This document shows, piece by piece, positions 35,317 through 44,864 of a DNA stretch of 64,000 nucleotides. Position 1 is the first letter of the stretch. Each line of letters starts with the position of its first letter. The notes under the pieces are model-generated. The model was given only the letters and a program-made list of their open reading frames with translations. It was not told where the DNA came from and did no database searches. The translations under genes and the position numbers were made by a program. Source of the DNA: Bacteroidales bacterium (lineage in GTDB: Bacteria; Bacteroidota; Bacteroidia; Bacteroidales; Tenuifilaceae); assembly GCA_016931855.1 (NCBI GenBank), contig JAFGDZ010000032.1:1-64000 (forward strand). Reading direction: 5' to 3'.

Positions 35317-37764
35317 TTAGCTTACCGATTTCTTTCTTCGAAGCGACTGGTAGTCTAGGTAGTAAAGCATTTTGAACGACAAGCTATTAGATGCAGAATT
35401 GCCCACCATAGTGCCAAAATTATCCAGAAAATCGGTGTTAACCTGCGACTCGCTTGTTTCAATAGCATTTTTCCAAACTACGCTAAGTACGCTACCTGGA
35501 GCAAAGTTCCACTGGTAGGTAAGGTCTAGGTTAAAAATATTGTAGTTCTTATCTTTATCATCCATTGGTGCTGTTGGCGTAAGGTTTCCATCGCTAAGTA
35601 AAATGCTAAAATCCTTATAGTCAACCCAACGCCAATAGTGTCTTACCCTAAGGCTAAACACTGAGTTTGCGTTAAGACTAAAGCGCCCATCAACGGTGTT
35701 TGTAAGGGTACTTATATTACGGGAACCAATAAACACATCGGTTTGGTTACTATCGGCGTAGCCTAGGTTATTCGCCTCGTAGTCCTGACGCACGGTGTAA
35801 ACAACCATGATATAATTGTTAAGCCGCATACGTGGCGAAAGGCTTACCCAATACCCGTCCTGTGCCATTCTCTCGGCATACCAGTATCCCATTTTGGTAT
35901 CAAGAGCCAGGGGCTTTCTATAGTCGCTGGAGGTCCAAAAGCTCATGGAGGTATGCTTAGGTATAATTAGCTTGGAACCAGTCCTACGGGGCTCATAGTA
36001 GTCAACCTCATCCTTAAGGTTAGTGGACATATCCACACCAAGTGTTAAGTTGTTTTTGGCTAACGTAGAACGCGCCCCAATATAAACCTCGTTGCGTGTA
36101 AACGCTCTTGGCTCAAACAGCTTAGATTGGCTAAACCCAGCCCAAGTATTCAGGTCGAGAAACTTACTAAATGGCACTAACCTTCTGTAGGTTACCTCTC
36201 CCCCGTATGAGAACTCATTATTATTTTGTAGATACCCCATATCGTTGGGATTGTAGGTATCACTCTCCACGTTATGCCATACATTGCCCAGCCAAGCACC
36301 CGCTGTTTTGTGCAGCTCTAGGCGATACTTATAGCCATTAACATCCTCGTTGGCAAAATGCTGGCTTACTGCGCCAATCCCTTTAAAAGCATACTGATTT
36401 GATGGATCTCTAACCAGCACCTCTGTTGCCGTAACGTTTGCAATATAATCGTCGCCAGACCTTAAAACATTGGTATTTGCTAAACTTATGTATGAGTTGT
36501 ACGGAAGAGTTTGGTCAACCACCACCATATTATAATTGGTAAAAGCCTGAGTTCTAATTTTTCGCTTTTCGCCAGTAATGGTATCTTCTATTCTAGCGTA
36601 AGCCGCATCGGTAATGGCATTGAAAAGGCCTAATCCTGTTCCCGAAGATGTTCTTCCCGATATTTTTGTGGCATTAAGCATCTTTGTTTCAATAGGATTC
36701 TCGTACACTACCTCGTTACTAGCAAGGGACTCCCTAGCGGCGCCATAATATGCAGGCCTAGAACCAATACGACGCGAGTAGAAAATTCCTCCTTTATTAA
36801 ACAGCTCAGTTCCCTCGGTAAAAAAGCCGCGCTGCTCATCGTAGTAAACTTCAAAAGGCGATAGATTTAGCACCCTATCATCGGACTTCACCTGACCAAA
36901 GTCTGGTATTAACGTCATATCAAGGGTAAAACTTTCGTTTAGCCCAAGTTTAACATCCATTCCTCCATTCACCTTATACTCAAAACCATCGGCACCGGCA
37001 TACTTGTCGGCATAAGCCGATAGGTACGGACTAAACGACAACCTTACAGGCGGATTGATGCCGCTTAATCCCGTTAGCTCGCCAGATTGGCTAACCAGTA
37101 CCGAGGAGTTGGTTCTATCTATTGGATTCCAGCTGCTACGCTCATTATGCCTTTTTATAAGGCGCACAAAGTTTATTCCCCAGCTATTGCTGCCATTCTT
37201 TGAGAAACGAAGCGCAGAGTAGGGTATTTTTATTTCTACATACCACCCATTGTCGGAAATTTGAGTATGGCTAAGCCACACCGCATTCCAGTTCCTATCC
37301 TTTGATGTACCCACATACTTAAAATCGGTTTGAACACCCGATGCCGAAACTAGAAACTCCTGATAGTTAATCCCATCGTTGTAGGGGCTAACCAGTACAG
37401 AGAAAGCATCGGACTTAAGATTATCGCTCTGATCACGCAAGCCGAGTTCTCTATAAATACTGTTGGGATTTGAGTCGTGCAGGAATGCGCCAATGTAAAG
37501 TGCGTTGTCGTCGTAAAGCACCTTTACGGTGCTCTGCTCGCTGGCTGCAACACCACTATAGGGCTCGTACTGCGTAAAACCACCAGACTCTTTTGCCAAA
37601 GCCCATTCTGGCTCCGACAAATCTCCATCAATCTTTATGCCTCCGGTAATTCGTAGTGCTTCCAGCTGCTTGCGTTCGGCAGGAAGTCTTTTGTTTCCCT
37701 TTGAAATTGCATCAAACGCAGAAAAACAGAGTAAAAATGCACAGATAAAAATAATGCGACTCAT
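35317..37764 (-). CDS. DUF5916 outer-membrane protein with CBM9-like N-terminal domain
   Basis: 815 aa with a signal peptide (cleavage near FDAIS). Residues about 35-215 form a carbohydrate-binding-family-9-like sandwich (ITGGIKIDGDLSEPEWALA, VKVLYDDNALYIGAF). The rest (DUF5916) is long beta structure with many aromatic, alternating strands, ending in an aromatic-rich C-terminal region typical of a barrel. Such proteins are widespread in Bacteroidota and uncharacterised; a role in surface glycan or metal handling is only a guess. Monocistronic with tandem terminators. Confidence 0.85.
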   Translation of the reverse strand: MSRIIFICAFLLCFSAFDAISKGNKRLPAERKQLEALRITGGIKIDGDLSEPEWALAKESGGFTQYEPYSGVAASEQSTVKVLYDDNALYIGAFLHDSNPNSIYRELGLRDQSDNLKSDAFSVLVSPYNDGINYQEFLVSASGVQTDFKYVGTSKDRNWNAVWLSHTQISDNGWYVEIKIPYSALRFSKNGSNSWGINFVRLIKRHNERSSWNPIDRTNSSVLVSQSGELTGLSGINPPVRLSFSPYLSAYADKYAGADGFEYKVNGGMDVKLGLNESFTLDMTLIPDFGQVKSDDRVLNLSPFEVYYDEQRGFFTEGTELFNKGGIFYSRRIGSRPAYYGAARESLASNEVVYENPIETKMLNATKISGRTSSGTGLGLFNAITDAAYARIEDTITGEKRKIRTQAFTNYNMVVVDQTLPYNSYISLANTNVLRSGDDYIANVTATEVLVRDPSNQYAFKGIGAVSQHFANEDVNGYKYRLELHKTAGAWLGNVWHNVESDTYNPNDMGYLQNNNEFSYGGEVTYRRLVPFSKFLDLNTWAGFSQSKLFEPRAFTRNEVYIGARSTLAKNNLTLGVDMSTNLKDEVDYYEPRRTGSKLIIPKHTSMSFWTSSDYRKPLALDTKMGYWYAERMAQDGYWVSLSPRMRLNNYIMVVYTVRQDYEANNLGYADSNQTDVFIGSRNISTLTNTVDGRFSLNANSVFSLRVRHYWRWVDYKDFSILLSDGNLTPTAPMDDKDKNYNIFNLDLTYQWNFAPGSVLSVVWKNAIETSESQVNTDFLDNFGTMVGNSASNSLSFKMLYYLDYQSLRRKKSVS

Positions 37765-38030
37765 TTATGGCTTTGTTTAGGTTTACATTTTGGAGTAAAT
37801 ACTCTACTCATGGTTTAATACATTACCACTATTTTTTTCATAAAAAAACACATTCTAATCATCTTTCAATCAATTGTTTAATCAGATAAAAGCAATAAAA
37901 AAACCACTACCCCCTGTATGTGTAAAGGATAGCAGTAAAAGTGTAAGAAGAATATTATTTGTCCCAAGTACACAAACGTATCACCATGCAAAAGGTTACA
38001 TACACTTATAGATGCATATGAATATGGTGC
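37765..38030. other. Intergenic region upstream of the DUF5916 gene
   Basis: About 265 bases, AT-rich, with no supportable gene. A run of T and A near 37830-37850 and the expected minus-strand promoter for the DUF5916 gene are its only content; no clear TAnnTTTG box was found. It ends at the long palindromic terminator of prfC. Confidence 0.4.
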
Positions 38031-38070
38031 AACAAGAAAGGCCGCTTTAGCTAAAGCGGCCTTTCTTGTT
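38031..38070 (-). terminator. 40-bp perfect palindrome terminating prfC
   Basis: AACAAGAAAGGCCGCTTTAG and its exact reverse complement join without any loop base. In RNA the GCCGCTTT/AAAGCGGC part forms a very strong stem flanked by A- and U-rich tails, so it can terminate from either side. It lies 14 bases past the prfC stop. Confidence 0.9.
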
Positions 38071-38084
38071 ATATGTACAATAGA

Positions 38085-39665
38085 TTAGAATTCTGAGGTG
38101 AAATGGAATTTAATATCGGTAAACTTATCCTGAGCCATTTGCAGGGAGTAAGGGGAATCGGCAAGGAATACCTCACGACCATGCTTATCAACAGCAAGGT
38201 TGTTGTACTTGCGTTTACGGAAATCGTCAAGCTGTTCCTTATTTGTACTCTCAATCCAGCAGGCCTTGTAAAGGTTAATTGGCTCGTACCGGCACAGGGC
38301 GCTATACTCATGCTCAAGACGGTACTGTATTACTTCAAACTGGAGAGCGCCCACTGTGCCAATAATCTTACGGCCATTACTCTTCTGCGTAAAGAGCTGC
38401 GCAACACCTTCATCCATTAGCTGATCAACACCTTTTGAGAGCTGCTTAAACTTCATGGGGTCTGCATTCTCAATATAGCGGAACATCTCAGGAGAGAAGC
38501 TAGGAATCCCCTTAAACATAATGTTCTCTCCTTCTGTTAGCGTATCGCCAATTTTGAAGTTTCCAGTATCGTGCAAACCAATAATATCGCCAGGGTATGC
38601 AAAATCAACAATCGATTTTTTATCGGCCATAAACGCGCTTGGGCTCGAGAACTTAATCTGCTTGCCTAACCTAACATGCGTATAGGGCTTATTTCGCTCA
38701 AAGGTTCCCGAGCATATTTTAAGGAAAGCCAACCTATCCCTATGGTTAGGATCCATGTTGGCATGAATTTTAAACACAAACCCCGTTAGCTTACTCTCAA
38801 AGGGATCCACAATGCGGCTATCGGTTGTAGATTTCCGTGGGTGTGGAGCTATATTAATAAAGCAGTTCAGCAGTTCCTGTACCCCAAAGTTATTAAGCGC
38901 GCTACCAAAGAAAACGGGCGCAACCTCTGCACTTAGGTAGGTTTCTAGCTCAAAGGAAGGGTAAACCTCATCAATTAGGTGCAAATCCTCGCGGAAGTGA
39001 TCGGTGTATGGCGATATGTACTTATCCAGCTCTGGAGAGCTAACATCAGTAATCTCTACAACATCATCGCTAACGGTTTGCTTATCGTCGGAAAAGAAAA
39101 GGTTTAGCTTCTTCTCGTACATGTTGTACACGCCCTTAAAAGTTGGCCCTTGGCTAATTGGCCAGCTTAGCGGACGAACCTTAATTTGCAGCTCGCTCTC
39201 AATCTCGTCCAAAATATCAAAGGGATCCTTACCTGTACGATCCAGCTTATTTACAAATACAATTACAGGCGTTTTGCGCATACGGCAAACGTTCATAAGC
39301 TTGCGTGTTTGGCTCTCCACCCCTTTTGCATGGTCAATAACAATAATTACGCTATCAACTGCGGTAAGGGTACGAAAAGTATCCTCGGCAAAATCCTCGT
39401 GACCAGGAGTATCAAGAATATTGATTTTAACATCCTTATACTCAAAGCCCATTACCGATGTAGCAACAGAGATTCCCCTTTGGCGCTCAATCTCCATAAA
39501 GTCTGATGTTGCCCCTTTCTTAATCTTGTTGCTCTTTACTGCACCTGCAACGTGAATGGCACCACCAAACAGCAATAGTTTCTCGGTAAGCGTTGTTTTA
39601 CCCGCATCGGGGTGACTTACAATGGCAAATGTACGCCTGCGTTTTATCTCTTTTTCTAAGCTCAT
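38085..39665 (-). CDS. prfC: Peptide chain release factor 3
   Basis: 526 aa translational GTPase that recycles RF1/RF2 from the ribosome. GTPase motifs: [14 protein letters not shown] (G1), the switch I region ending [23 protein letters not shown] (G3) and NKLDR (G4). The C-terminal ~130 residues form the RF3-specific domain. A minus-strand TAACTTTG at 39688-39695 fits a -7 box, giving a leader of about 15 bases, although the -33 position is poor. Full length, monocistronic. Confidence 0.97.
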   Translation of the reverse strand: MSLEKEIKRRRTFAIVSHPDAGKTTLTEKLLLFGGAIHVAGAVKSNKIKKGATSDFMEIERQRGISVATSVMGFEYKDVKINILDTPGHEDFAEDTFRTLTAVDSVIIVIDHAKGVESQTRKLMNVCRMRKTPVIVFVNKLDRTGKDPFDILDEIESELQIKVRPLSWPISQGPTFKGVYNMYEKKLNLFFSDDKQTVSDDVVEITDVSSPELDKYISPYTDHFREDLHLIDEVYPSFELETYLSAEVAPVFFGSALNNFGVQELLNCFINIAPHPRKSTTDSRIVDPFESKLTGFVFKIHANMDPNHRDRLAFLKICSGTFERNKPYTHVRLGKQIKFSSPSAFMADKKSIVDFAYPGDIIGLHDTGNFKIGDTLTEGENIMFKGIPSFSPEMFRYIENADPMKFKQLSKGVDQLMDEGVAQLFTQKSNGRKIIGTVGALQFEVIQYRLEHEYSALCRYEPINLYKACWIESTNKEQLDDFRKRKYNNLAVDKHGREVFLADSPYSLQMAQDKFTDIKFHFTSEF

Positions 39666-39774
39666 TATTGCTACAATTTTCGGGGCGCAAAGTTAGTAAA
39701 ATTATGTAGTAAACCATATTGCCCTGATGGGTTTAAGAGCGGCACTAATCTTCGGAAACCATGCGTATGTAAAA

Positions 39775-39811
39775 GCAGAAGCCCCAAGAAATAAATCCTT
39801 AGGGCTTCTGC
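39775..39811 (-). terminator. Terminator of the racemase gene
   Basis: 10-bp stem GCAGAAGCCC/GGGCTTCTGC (39775-39784, 39802-39811), followed on the minus strand by TTTTAC. It lies 12 bases past the stop. Confidence 0.85.
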
Positions 39812-39823
39812 GGAAAGCGGGTT

Positions 39824-40915
39824 CTAAATAAAGCGCTTATCTATATACTTAGAATTCATTAGCCTAGCTATGGCCATATAGCTAGGAAAAAATCGAATTT
39901 TATCGCCAACCTTGTACTTGCACCTAGCCTCTTTTTGTACGGGGCCTAAATCGTAAACAGTCATATCGGAGGTTGTACCCGCAAAGCGTATTTTGCTATC
40001 CTTTGGGGTTAGCTCCTGAACATCAACATCAAGCAAGCCAAAATCAAGAATGGCCCGATAGCTTTTATCGTATCCAAGTTCCATTTCATCGGCCGTATGA
40101 CCAATATTACCATCGGTAAGCACCCCATCGGGGCTAGTCTCCTTAACCTCAAGTTCAATAATATTGCTGCGGTACTCGAAGGTATCAATGGAGAGATCTC
40201 GGAATTTCTTACCATCAAACGGGGTTGTCCCAATAAAGGCCGACTCGCCAATACGTAAATGGTTAATTGTTTTAGGCATTGATGGTTTTCCTACAAGCGG
40301 CAGAGTAATGGAGCTACCACCAGAGATTAAAGGCATAACCGTATTAAACTTAGCCTCTATAAGCTGCTTATACAAGGAAAGATGAAGCAGCTTATCGTAA
40401 GTTGGCTGAATACCGTACATGCAGCCAAGATTTGTTCCAATACCCTCAATTTTAATTGAGTCGAGTTCGAATACGCGCTTGTAGAAATCGAGTACCTTTT
40501 CCCGCAAAATTCCCTCGCGGAGTTCACCAAGTTCAATCATAATAATGATTCTATGAATCTTCCCTTGGCGCTTAGCTTCGGCATTAATGGCCTCAATGGT
40601 TCTAAACGATGAGTTTAGCGAGATATCGGCATAGGTTACCAGCGTTTTTATAGAGTCGATAGCTGGAGGCTTAACGTACATGGTTACAATTTCGGGGTTA
40701 ATTTCCTTGATGCGCTTTAACCCCGACAGCCTAGAATCGGCTACGCTATGCAATCGCTTTACCGCTGGATGGAAAAGTAGCTTGTTAAGAAAATCGGTAT
40801 GCCCCGATAGAATTTTGGCTACAAGAGTCCACTCCAAGTTATGCTTTTCGAGAAAAACATTAAGCTTATCGATGTTCTGGATAATCTTATCGGACTTAAT
40901 AAGTAGTTCTGCCAT
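39824..40915 (-). CDS. Alanine/ornithine racemase family PLP enzyme
   Basis: 363 aa, fold-type III PLP enzyme. The PLP-binding lysine is in LVAKILSGH (K34); MIELGELREGI and the phosphate-binding LISGGSS segment are also present. The protein resembles the ornithine-racemase (Orr) and YhfX-like branch more than the biosynthetic Alr, whose C-terminal domain is different, so the substrate could be alanine, ornithine or another amino acid. It follows the GNAT gene by 11 bases, forming a two-gene operon. Confidence 0.8.
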   Translation of the reverse strand: MAELLIKSDKIIQNIDKLNVFLEKHNLEWTLVAKILSGHTDFLNKLLFHPAVKRLHSVADSRLSGLKRIKEINPEIVTMYVKPPAIDSIKTLVTYADISLNSSFRTIEAINAEAKRQGKIHRIIIMIELGELREGILREKVLDFYKRVFELDSIKIEGIGTNLGCMYGIQPTYDKLLHLSLYKQLIEAKFNTVMPLISGGSSITLPLVGKPSMPKTINHLRIGESAFIGTTPFDGKKFRDLSIDTFEYRSNIIELEVKETSPDGVLTDGNIGHTADEMELGYDKSYRAILDFGLLDVDVQELTPKDSKIRFAGTTSDMTVYDLGPVQKEARCKYKVGDKIRFFPSYMAIARLMNSKYIDKRFI

Positions 40916-40926
40916 AAGCTACCCTC

Positions 40927-41370
40927 CTATTTTTTATAAAAACGCATTTCGGCGTACTTTGAGCCAAAACCAATGCGTTCGTAAAGGCGTTTTGCAGGAT
41001 TTTCATACTCAACATGCAGAGCAATATCTCCCTGCGAGCGGTCAATGGCAGCCTCCATAAGCTGCTTACCAATACCGTTTCCACGTTTACTTGCATCAAC
41101 GGCTATGTAAACAAGTATATTTTCGGGGATGTAACCGTCCATACCCGTTTTATTCATAACAACGGCTCCAACCAGCTGGTTGTCTAAATATCCGGTTAGG
41201 ATAAAGCCCCCTTTGCCTTCTTGGGTAGAGAATGCATAATCAATAGATTTCCCAATTGCTTCTTTGGAATCGCCAAATTGGTCCAGATGTTGGAATAGGA
41301 AGTTAATTAAATCCTCGCGGGATAAATTTTTAAAATCAGTAGCGGAGTTGATCTGATTAATGGTCAACAT
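40927..41370 (-). CDS. GNAT family N-acetyltransferase
   Basis: 147 aa with the acetyl-CoA-binding motif A (VDASKRGNGIGKQLMEAA) and motif B (LHVEYENPAKRLYERIGF). N-terminal ~40 residues are helical. The substrate is unknown; its operon partner is an amino-acid racemase, which makes a D-amino acid or small amine a plausible acceptor by inference only. Confidence 0.85.
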   Translation of the reverse strand: MLTINQINSATDFKNLSREDLINFLFQHLDQFGDSKEAIGKSIDYAFSTQEGKGGFILTGYLDNQLVGAVVMNKTGMDGYIPENILVYIAVDASKRGNGIGKQLMEAAIDRSQGDIALHVEYENPAKRLYERIGFGSKYAEMRFYKK

Positions 41371-41572
41371 ACAATAATATTTAGGTTAATAGAAAATCCT
41401 GTCGTTGGTTTGTACTGAAGACAAACCGTGCAGAAAGGCCGACTGGAACATTAATTATTGCAAATATACAAAAAAAAGGGGGGGTATGCAAAACAAATCT
41501 GACACAAAGACAAATTAGCTACACAAAACTGCCAATAAGACAGCCGCAAGATGAGTGGAATAGAATGAGAAA

Positions 41573-41600
41573 AGTAGTTATAACCCAGAAGCTAACTACT
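41573..41600 (-). terminator. Weak terminator after the DAACS transporter
   Basis: AGTAGTTA/TAACTACT 8-bp stem with a 12-base loop, followed on the minus strand by TTTTC. AT-rich, so weaker than others in the window. Confidence 0.45.
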
Positions 41601-41617
41601 AAACACGAATCTACTCA

Positions 41618-42928
41618 CTAGGCTTCATCAATCATACCTGGAGTATAATCGTGAGCGCGTTCGCTTTTGGCCACCACGGTGGCAATTAGGGCATCGCCGG
41701 TAACGTTTAGCACGGTTCTTAGCATATCTAAGGGTCTATCAATGGCCAGAATAAGGGCAAGCCCTTCAACGGGTAGCCCTACCGAGTTTAGCACAATAAT
41801 AAGCATTACAATACCAGCCCCAGGAACTCCTGCAGAGCCAATAGATGCAAGTGTTGCCGTTAATATAATGGTTAGCTGCTGGGTAAAGGTTAAATCAATG
41901 CCAAAAACCTGCGCAATAAATACTGCTGCAATTGCCTGGTATAGGCTTGTTCCATCCATATTTATGGTAACGCCAATTGGCAGAACAAAGCTGGTAATCT
42001 CATTTGAAACACCCAAGCCCTTTTCCACCTGCTCCATATTAACAGGGAGCGTTGCCGCGCTAGAGCTAGTGGAGAAGGCAACCAGCTGAACGGGGAACAT
42101 GGTTCTATAAAAATCTTTAAAGTGAATGCCAGCATAAAAGCGCAGAAAGAGCGGATAAATTACCAGCGCAACAAACAAAAGACCAGCTATAACAACCAAA
42201 GCGTAAAGACCAAGTGTAGCAAAAAGCTGTAATGAGTCGGAGGCATTATCGCCAGAAAAATCGCAAATTAACCCTGCAAGAAGAGCCAGCACACCTATGG
42301 GCGCAAACATCATAATAAGGTCAATAACCTTTAGGATAACCTCATTAAACCCCGAAACAAAATCTTTAACCGCATCAACCTTAGGGTTTTTTACCAGCAC
42401 TATGGCCACCCCAAACAGAACGGCAAAAAAGATTACCTGAAGCATATTGGTGTTATCTGATGCGGCCTTTACTATATTATCAGGAACAATGTCAACAAGG
42501 AACTGCAAGGGGGTATCGGAATCGATGCTCTGCGCTTCAATTTTCCTAGACTCAATGTCCTGCGCGTACTTAGAGAGGAGCTCCGCTCTTTTTTCCTGAG
42601 GAAAAAATTTACCTGGACGAATAGTGTTAACCAGCACTAAACCTATGGTTATTGCCAGAATAGTTGTTACCAAATAGTAGGAAACCGTTTTGAATCCTAT
42701 TCGGGAGAGCTTTGTAACATCCGATAAACCGGCAACGCCCGTAACCAGCGATGCGAATATTAGCGGCATTGCTACCAGCTTAAGTAGGTTTAAGAAAATT
42801 ATGCCAAAGGGTTTTATATAGTCGGCTACAAACCAGCTGGTTCCTGTAGAAACTGCAAGAATACCAATCCCAATGCCAATAAGCATTCCAATAAGTATCT
42901 TAAGGTATAAAGGTGTTTTTCGCCACAT
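41618..42928 (-). CDS. Dicarboxylate/amino acid:cation symporter (DAACS, GltP/DctA-like)
   Basis: 436 aa from the ATG at 42928; the 16 residues upstream of it in the open frame are not family-like. Eight transmembrane helices plus two re-entrant loops: the serine-rich loop FSTSSSAATLPVN and the NMDGTSLYQ motif that binds Na+ and substrate. It imports glutamate, aspartate or C4-dicarboxylates with Na+ or H+. An inserted ~45-residue polar loop follows helix 3 (FFPQEKRAELLSKYAQD). Monocistronic. Confidence 0.93.
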   Translation of the reverse strand: MWRKTPLYLKILIGMLIGIGIGILAVSTGTSWFVADYIKPFGIIFLNLLKLVAMPLIFASLVTGVAGLSDVTKLSRIGFKTVSYYLVTTILAITIGLVLVNTIRPGKFFPQEKRAELLSKYAQDIESRKIEAQSIDSDTPLQFLVDIVPDNIVKAASDNTNMLQVIFFAVLFGVAIVLVKNPKVDAVKDFVSGFNEVILKVIDLIMMFAPIGVLALLAGLICDFSGDNASDSLQLFATLGLYALVVIAGLLFVALVIYPLFLRFYAGIHFKDFYRTMFPVQLVAFSTSSSAATLPVNMEQVEKGLGVSNEITSFVLPIGVTINMDGTSLYQAIAAVFIAQVFGIDLTFTQQLTIILTATLASIGSAGVPGAGIVMLIIVLNSVGLPVEGLALILAIDRPLDMLRTVLNVTGDALIATVVAKSERAHDYTPGMIDEA

Positions 42929-42960
42929 AATTAAACTTTTAAAACCCAAATGTATTATAA

Positions 42961-43005
42961 AATAGATTTTCGACAATAGATTTTAGACGCTAGGCAATAG
43001 ATTTT
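42961..43005. repeat. Three AATAGATTTT direct repeats
   Basis: Perfect copies at 42961-42970, 42975-42984 and 42996-43005 in the gap between the transporter start and the FKBP terminator. A Bacteroidota-type intergenic simple repeat; similar words are found at 30589-30740. Confidence 0.7.
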
Positions 43006-43055
43006 AGGTGATGAATTGGAATTATGCCAAATTTGATGAAGTGAAAGGGACAATA

Positions 43056-43088
43056 AAAAAACCCAAGTAGCAGCTACTTGGGTTTTTT
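43056..43088. terminator. Bidirectional terminator after the FKBP gene
   Basis: Perfect inverted repeat of 16+1+16 bases (AAAAAACCCAAGTAGC and its complement around one A), with A and U tracts at the two ends. One of the strongest hairpins in the window. Confidence 0.9.
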
Positions 43089-43105
43089 AAAAAGAAAAAA
43101 GATTT

Positions 43106-43660
43106 CTAGTGACCGCCGCAACCGCAGCAACCGCCTGCTTCTTCGTCGCCACACTCACCATCAGCACAACCTTCTTCATTGTGGTTGTGAATATGGCCAT
43201 GAGCTAGCTCTTCTGCAGAGGCTTCACGAATAGCTTCTACGTTACCAACAAAGTGAAGATCTTCACCTGCAAGTGGGTGGTTAAAGTCCATAACCACAGC
43301 CTCATCATTTATCTCAACAATAAGGCCATCAAGGGTATTGCCTTCGCTGTCGCGCATAGGTAACCTGCGTCCAACCTCAAGAAGATCACTGGGAAGCTCC
43401 CCGTCCATCATGAAAACATCTTTTGGAAGTTCCACAATAGCCATATCGTTAACTTCGCCGTAACCTTCAGCAGCGGAGATAGAGAACTCAAATTTGTCAC
43501 CTATTTTTAAGCCGTCAATATTTTGCTCAAAACGAGGAATAAGCTGTCCGTGTCCGAATAAAAAAACGAGAGGATTTTGGGCATTAGCCTCATCTACCAT
43601 CTCACCATTAACTTTAAGCTGATAACTTAAAGAAACAACTTTGTCTTTTGCTACAATCAT
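43106..43660 (-). CDS. SlyD-like FKBP peptidyl-prolyl isomerase with His/Cys metal-binding tail
   Basis: 184 aa. The FKBP core is interrupted by the IF chaperone insert as in SlyD (GDKFEFSISAAEGYGEVND...; NHPLAGEDLHF). The C-terminal ~30 residues are dominated by His, Cys and Gly (HGHIHNHNEEGC..., ending GGCCGCGGH), a likely Ni/Zn-binding tail. Function: proline isomerisation and chaperoning, perhaps with metal delivery. Followed by a very strong terminator. Confidence 0.92.
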   Translation of the reverse strand: MIVAKDKVVSLSYQLKVNGEMVDEANAQNPLVFLFGHGQLIPRFEQNIDGLKIGDKFEFSISAAEGYGEVNDMAIVELPKDVFMMDGELPSDLLEVGRRLPMRDSEGNTLDGLIVEINDEAVVMDFNHPLAGEDLHFVGNVEAIREASAEELAHGHIHNHNEEGCADGECGDEEAGGCCGCGGH

Positions 43661-44000
43661 GTATAAAGGTATTTAAAATTAGCCGAAACGCTTGCATTTC
43701 AGTCTGTAAAGAAACGGGTTTATTTTTGCAAATCAAAATAAAACTTACACTGGCCTAGCCTAACTAAGAATAACAGCCAGAACGTAAATAGACAAACAAA
43801 ATAAACAGGGGAAGTAATGGTTTGTTCAAAATCACAAAAAATTACTATACGCCTGTATATCAACAGTTAAGTAATTATTTTTAAAAAAAATGAACAAAAA
43901 GCAAAAAAAACTGGTTAAAGGTTTGGAAATATGCAAGGAATGTTGACCTTTGTTGCATATTCATTTATTGTTTTTTTAATCACTTTTTTACCATTAAGTC
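43661..44000. other. Divergent region between FKBP and cold-shock genes
   Basis: 340 bases, AT-rich, no gene. It must hold both promoters and probably a long leader for the cold-shock mRNA, since such leaders are typical. A plus-strand TATTTTTG (43721-43728) fits the -7 consensus but lacks a good -33. A 9-bp inverted repeat lies at 43928-43961. Confidence 0.4.
43928..43961. promoter_or_regulatory. Inverted repeat upstream of the cold-shock gene
   Basis: AATATGCAA (43928-43936) and TTGCATATT (43953-43961), perfect 9-bp arms 16 bases apart, 40 bases before the start codon. It could be a protein-binding site or, in the leader RNA, a temperature-sensitive hairpin. Confidence 0.55.
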
Positions 44001-44201
44001 ATGAAAGGAAAAGTAAAATGGTTTGATGCAGCCAAGGGTTACGGCTTTATTCAAACTGATGAGGGCAACGACGTGTTTGTACACTACACTGGCATTGCTA
44101 AAGAAGGTTTCAAGCGTCTTGACGAAGGTCAAGCAGTTGAGTTTGAAATCACTGATGGCAAGCGTGGCCCACAAGCTACAAATGTTACCGTTTTAGAATA
44201 A
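44001..44201 (+). CDS. Cold-shock domain protein
   Basis: 66 aa single cold-shock domain, an RNA/ssDNA chaperone. RNP1 KGYGFIQ (12-18) and RNP2 VFVHY (25-29) are intact, and length is typical of the CspA family. It starts with ATG at 44001 after a long AT-rich leader and ends 28 bases before a strong terminator. Confidence 0.97.
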   Translation: MKGKVKWFDAAKGYGFIQTDEGNDVFVHYTGIAKEGFKRLDEGQAVEFEITDGKRGPQATNVTVLE

Positions 44202-44228
44202 CCGTTTATTTATTCTATAACGCTCGGG

Positions 44229-44257
44229 AAAAGGCTTCGCACAACGAAGCCTTTTTT
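44229..44257. terminator. Bidirectional terminator between csp and outer-membrane protein genes
   Basis: AAAAGGCTTCG/CGAAGCCTTTT stem (44229-44239 with 44245-44255), loop CACAA, with T tract on the plus strand and A tract for the minus-strand gene. Confidence 0.9.
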
Positions 44258-44270
44258 CTTTTCCCTTCTG

Positions 44271-44864
44271 CTAAAACGTTATGGTAAATCGGAGTATTGG
44301 ATTTGAGGTGTAGGGAGTAAAATCCTGTCCCGACAAGTTCCATAGCAGGAGAATATTAATGGCTGCGCGCTCTCCTACTTGCTGACGCCAACCACCCCCA
44401 ACAAAAAGAATATCAACCCACTGCTTGCCTGTACTTGGTGCAAGTGGATCCATAAGTTTAGTATCGTAGTAAAGCCCCTCGTACTCGCCGTGTAGTATTG
44501 GGCCACCACCTATCTCCTTCTTTAGAATAGTGCCCAAATCGGGAAAGGGAAGTACTTGTGTAAATCCCGAAACGCCCCAGATGTGGGTTCCCGAAACCGA
44601 CGATGAGCCACCAATATACCTCGGCTTGTAAAAGGTGTAACGCCCACCAACGCCAATAGACCACTGCGGAACAACCCATAATCCGGCCACAGGAGCAATA
44701 TCGATACGGGTAATATCGCCAAAGGTCATCCCAATTCCACCCCCTAAGAACAACCGATCCCTAAATGTTGTGTAGTCGTTTTTTTGATACTGAGCCTGTG
44801 CCAAAACAGTATTTGCAGGAAAAACTAGTGCTATTACCAATGCTAAAAAAACAATCCGCTTCAT
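44271..44864 (-). CDS. Predicted small outer-membrane beta-barrel protein
   Basis: 197 aa with a signal peptide (cleavage near VLAQAQ). The mature part alternates hydrophobic and polar residues with repeated Gly/aromatic strands (FLGGGIGMTFGD, WSIGVGGRYTFY, FVGGGWRQQVG) and ends LRFTITF with a C-terminal Phe, typical of an outer-membrane barrel of about eight strands. No close family recognised. Confidence 0.7.
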   Translation of the reverse strand: MKRIVFLALVIALVFPANTVLAQAQYQKNDYTTFRDRLFLGGGIGMTFGDITRIDIAPVAGLWVVPQWSIGVGGRYTFYKPRYIGGSSSVSGTHIWGVSGFTQVLPFPDLGTILKKEIGGGPILHGEYEGLYYDTKLMDPLAPSTGKQWVDILFVGGGWRQQVGERAAINILLLWNLSGQDFTPYTSNPILRFTITF

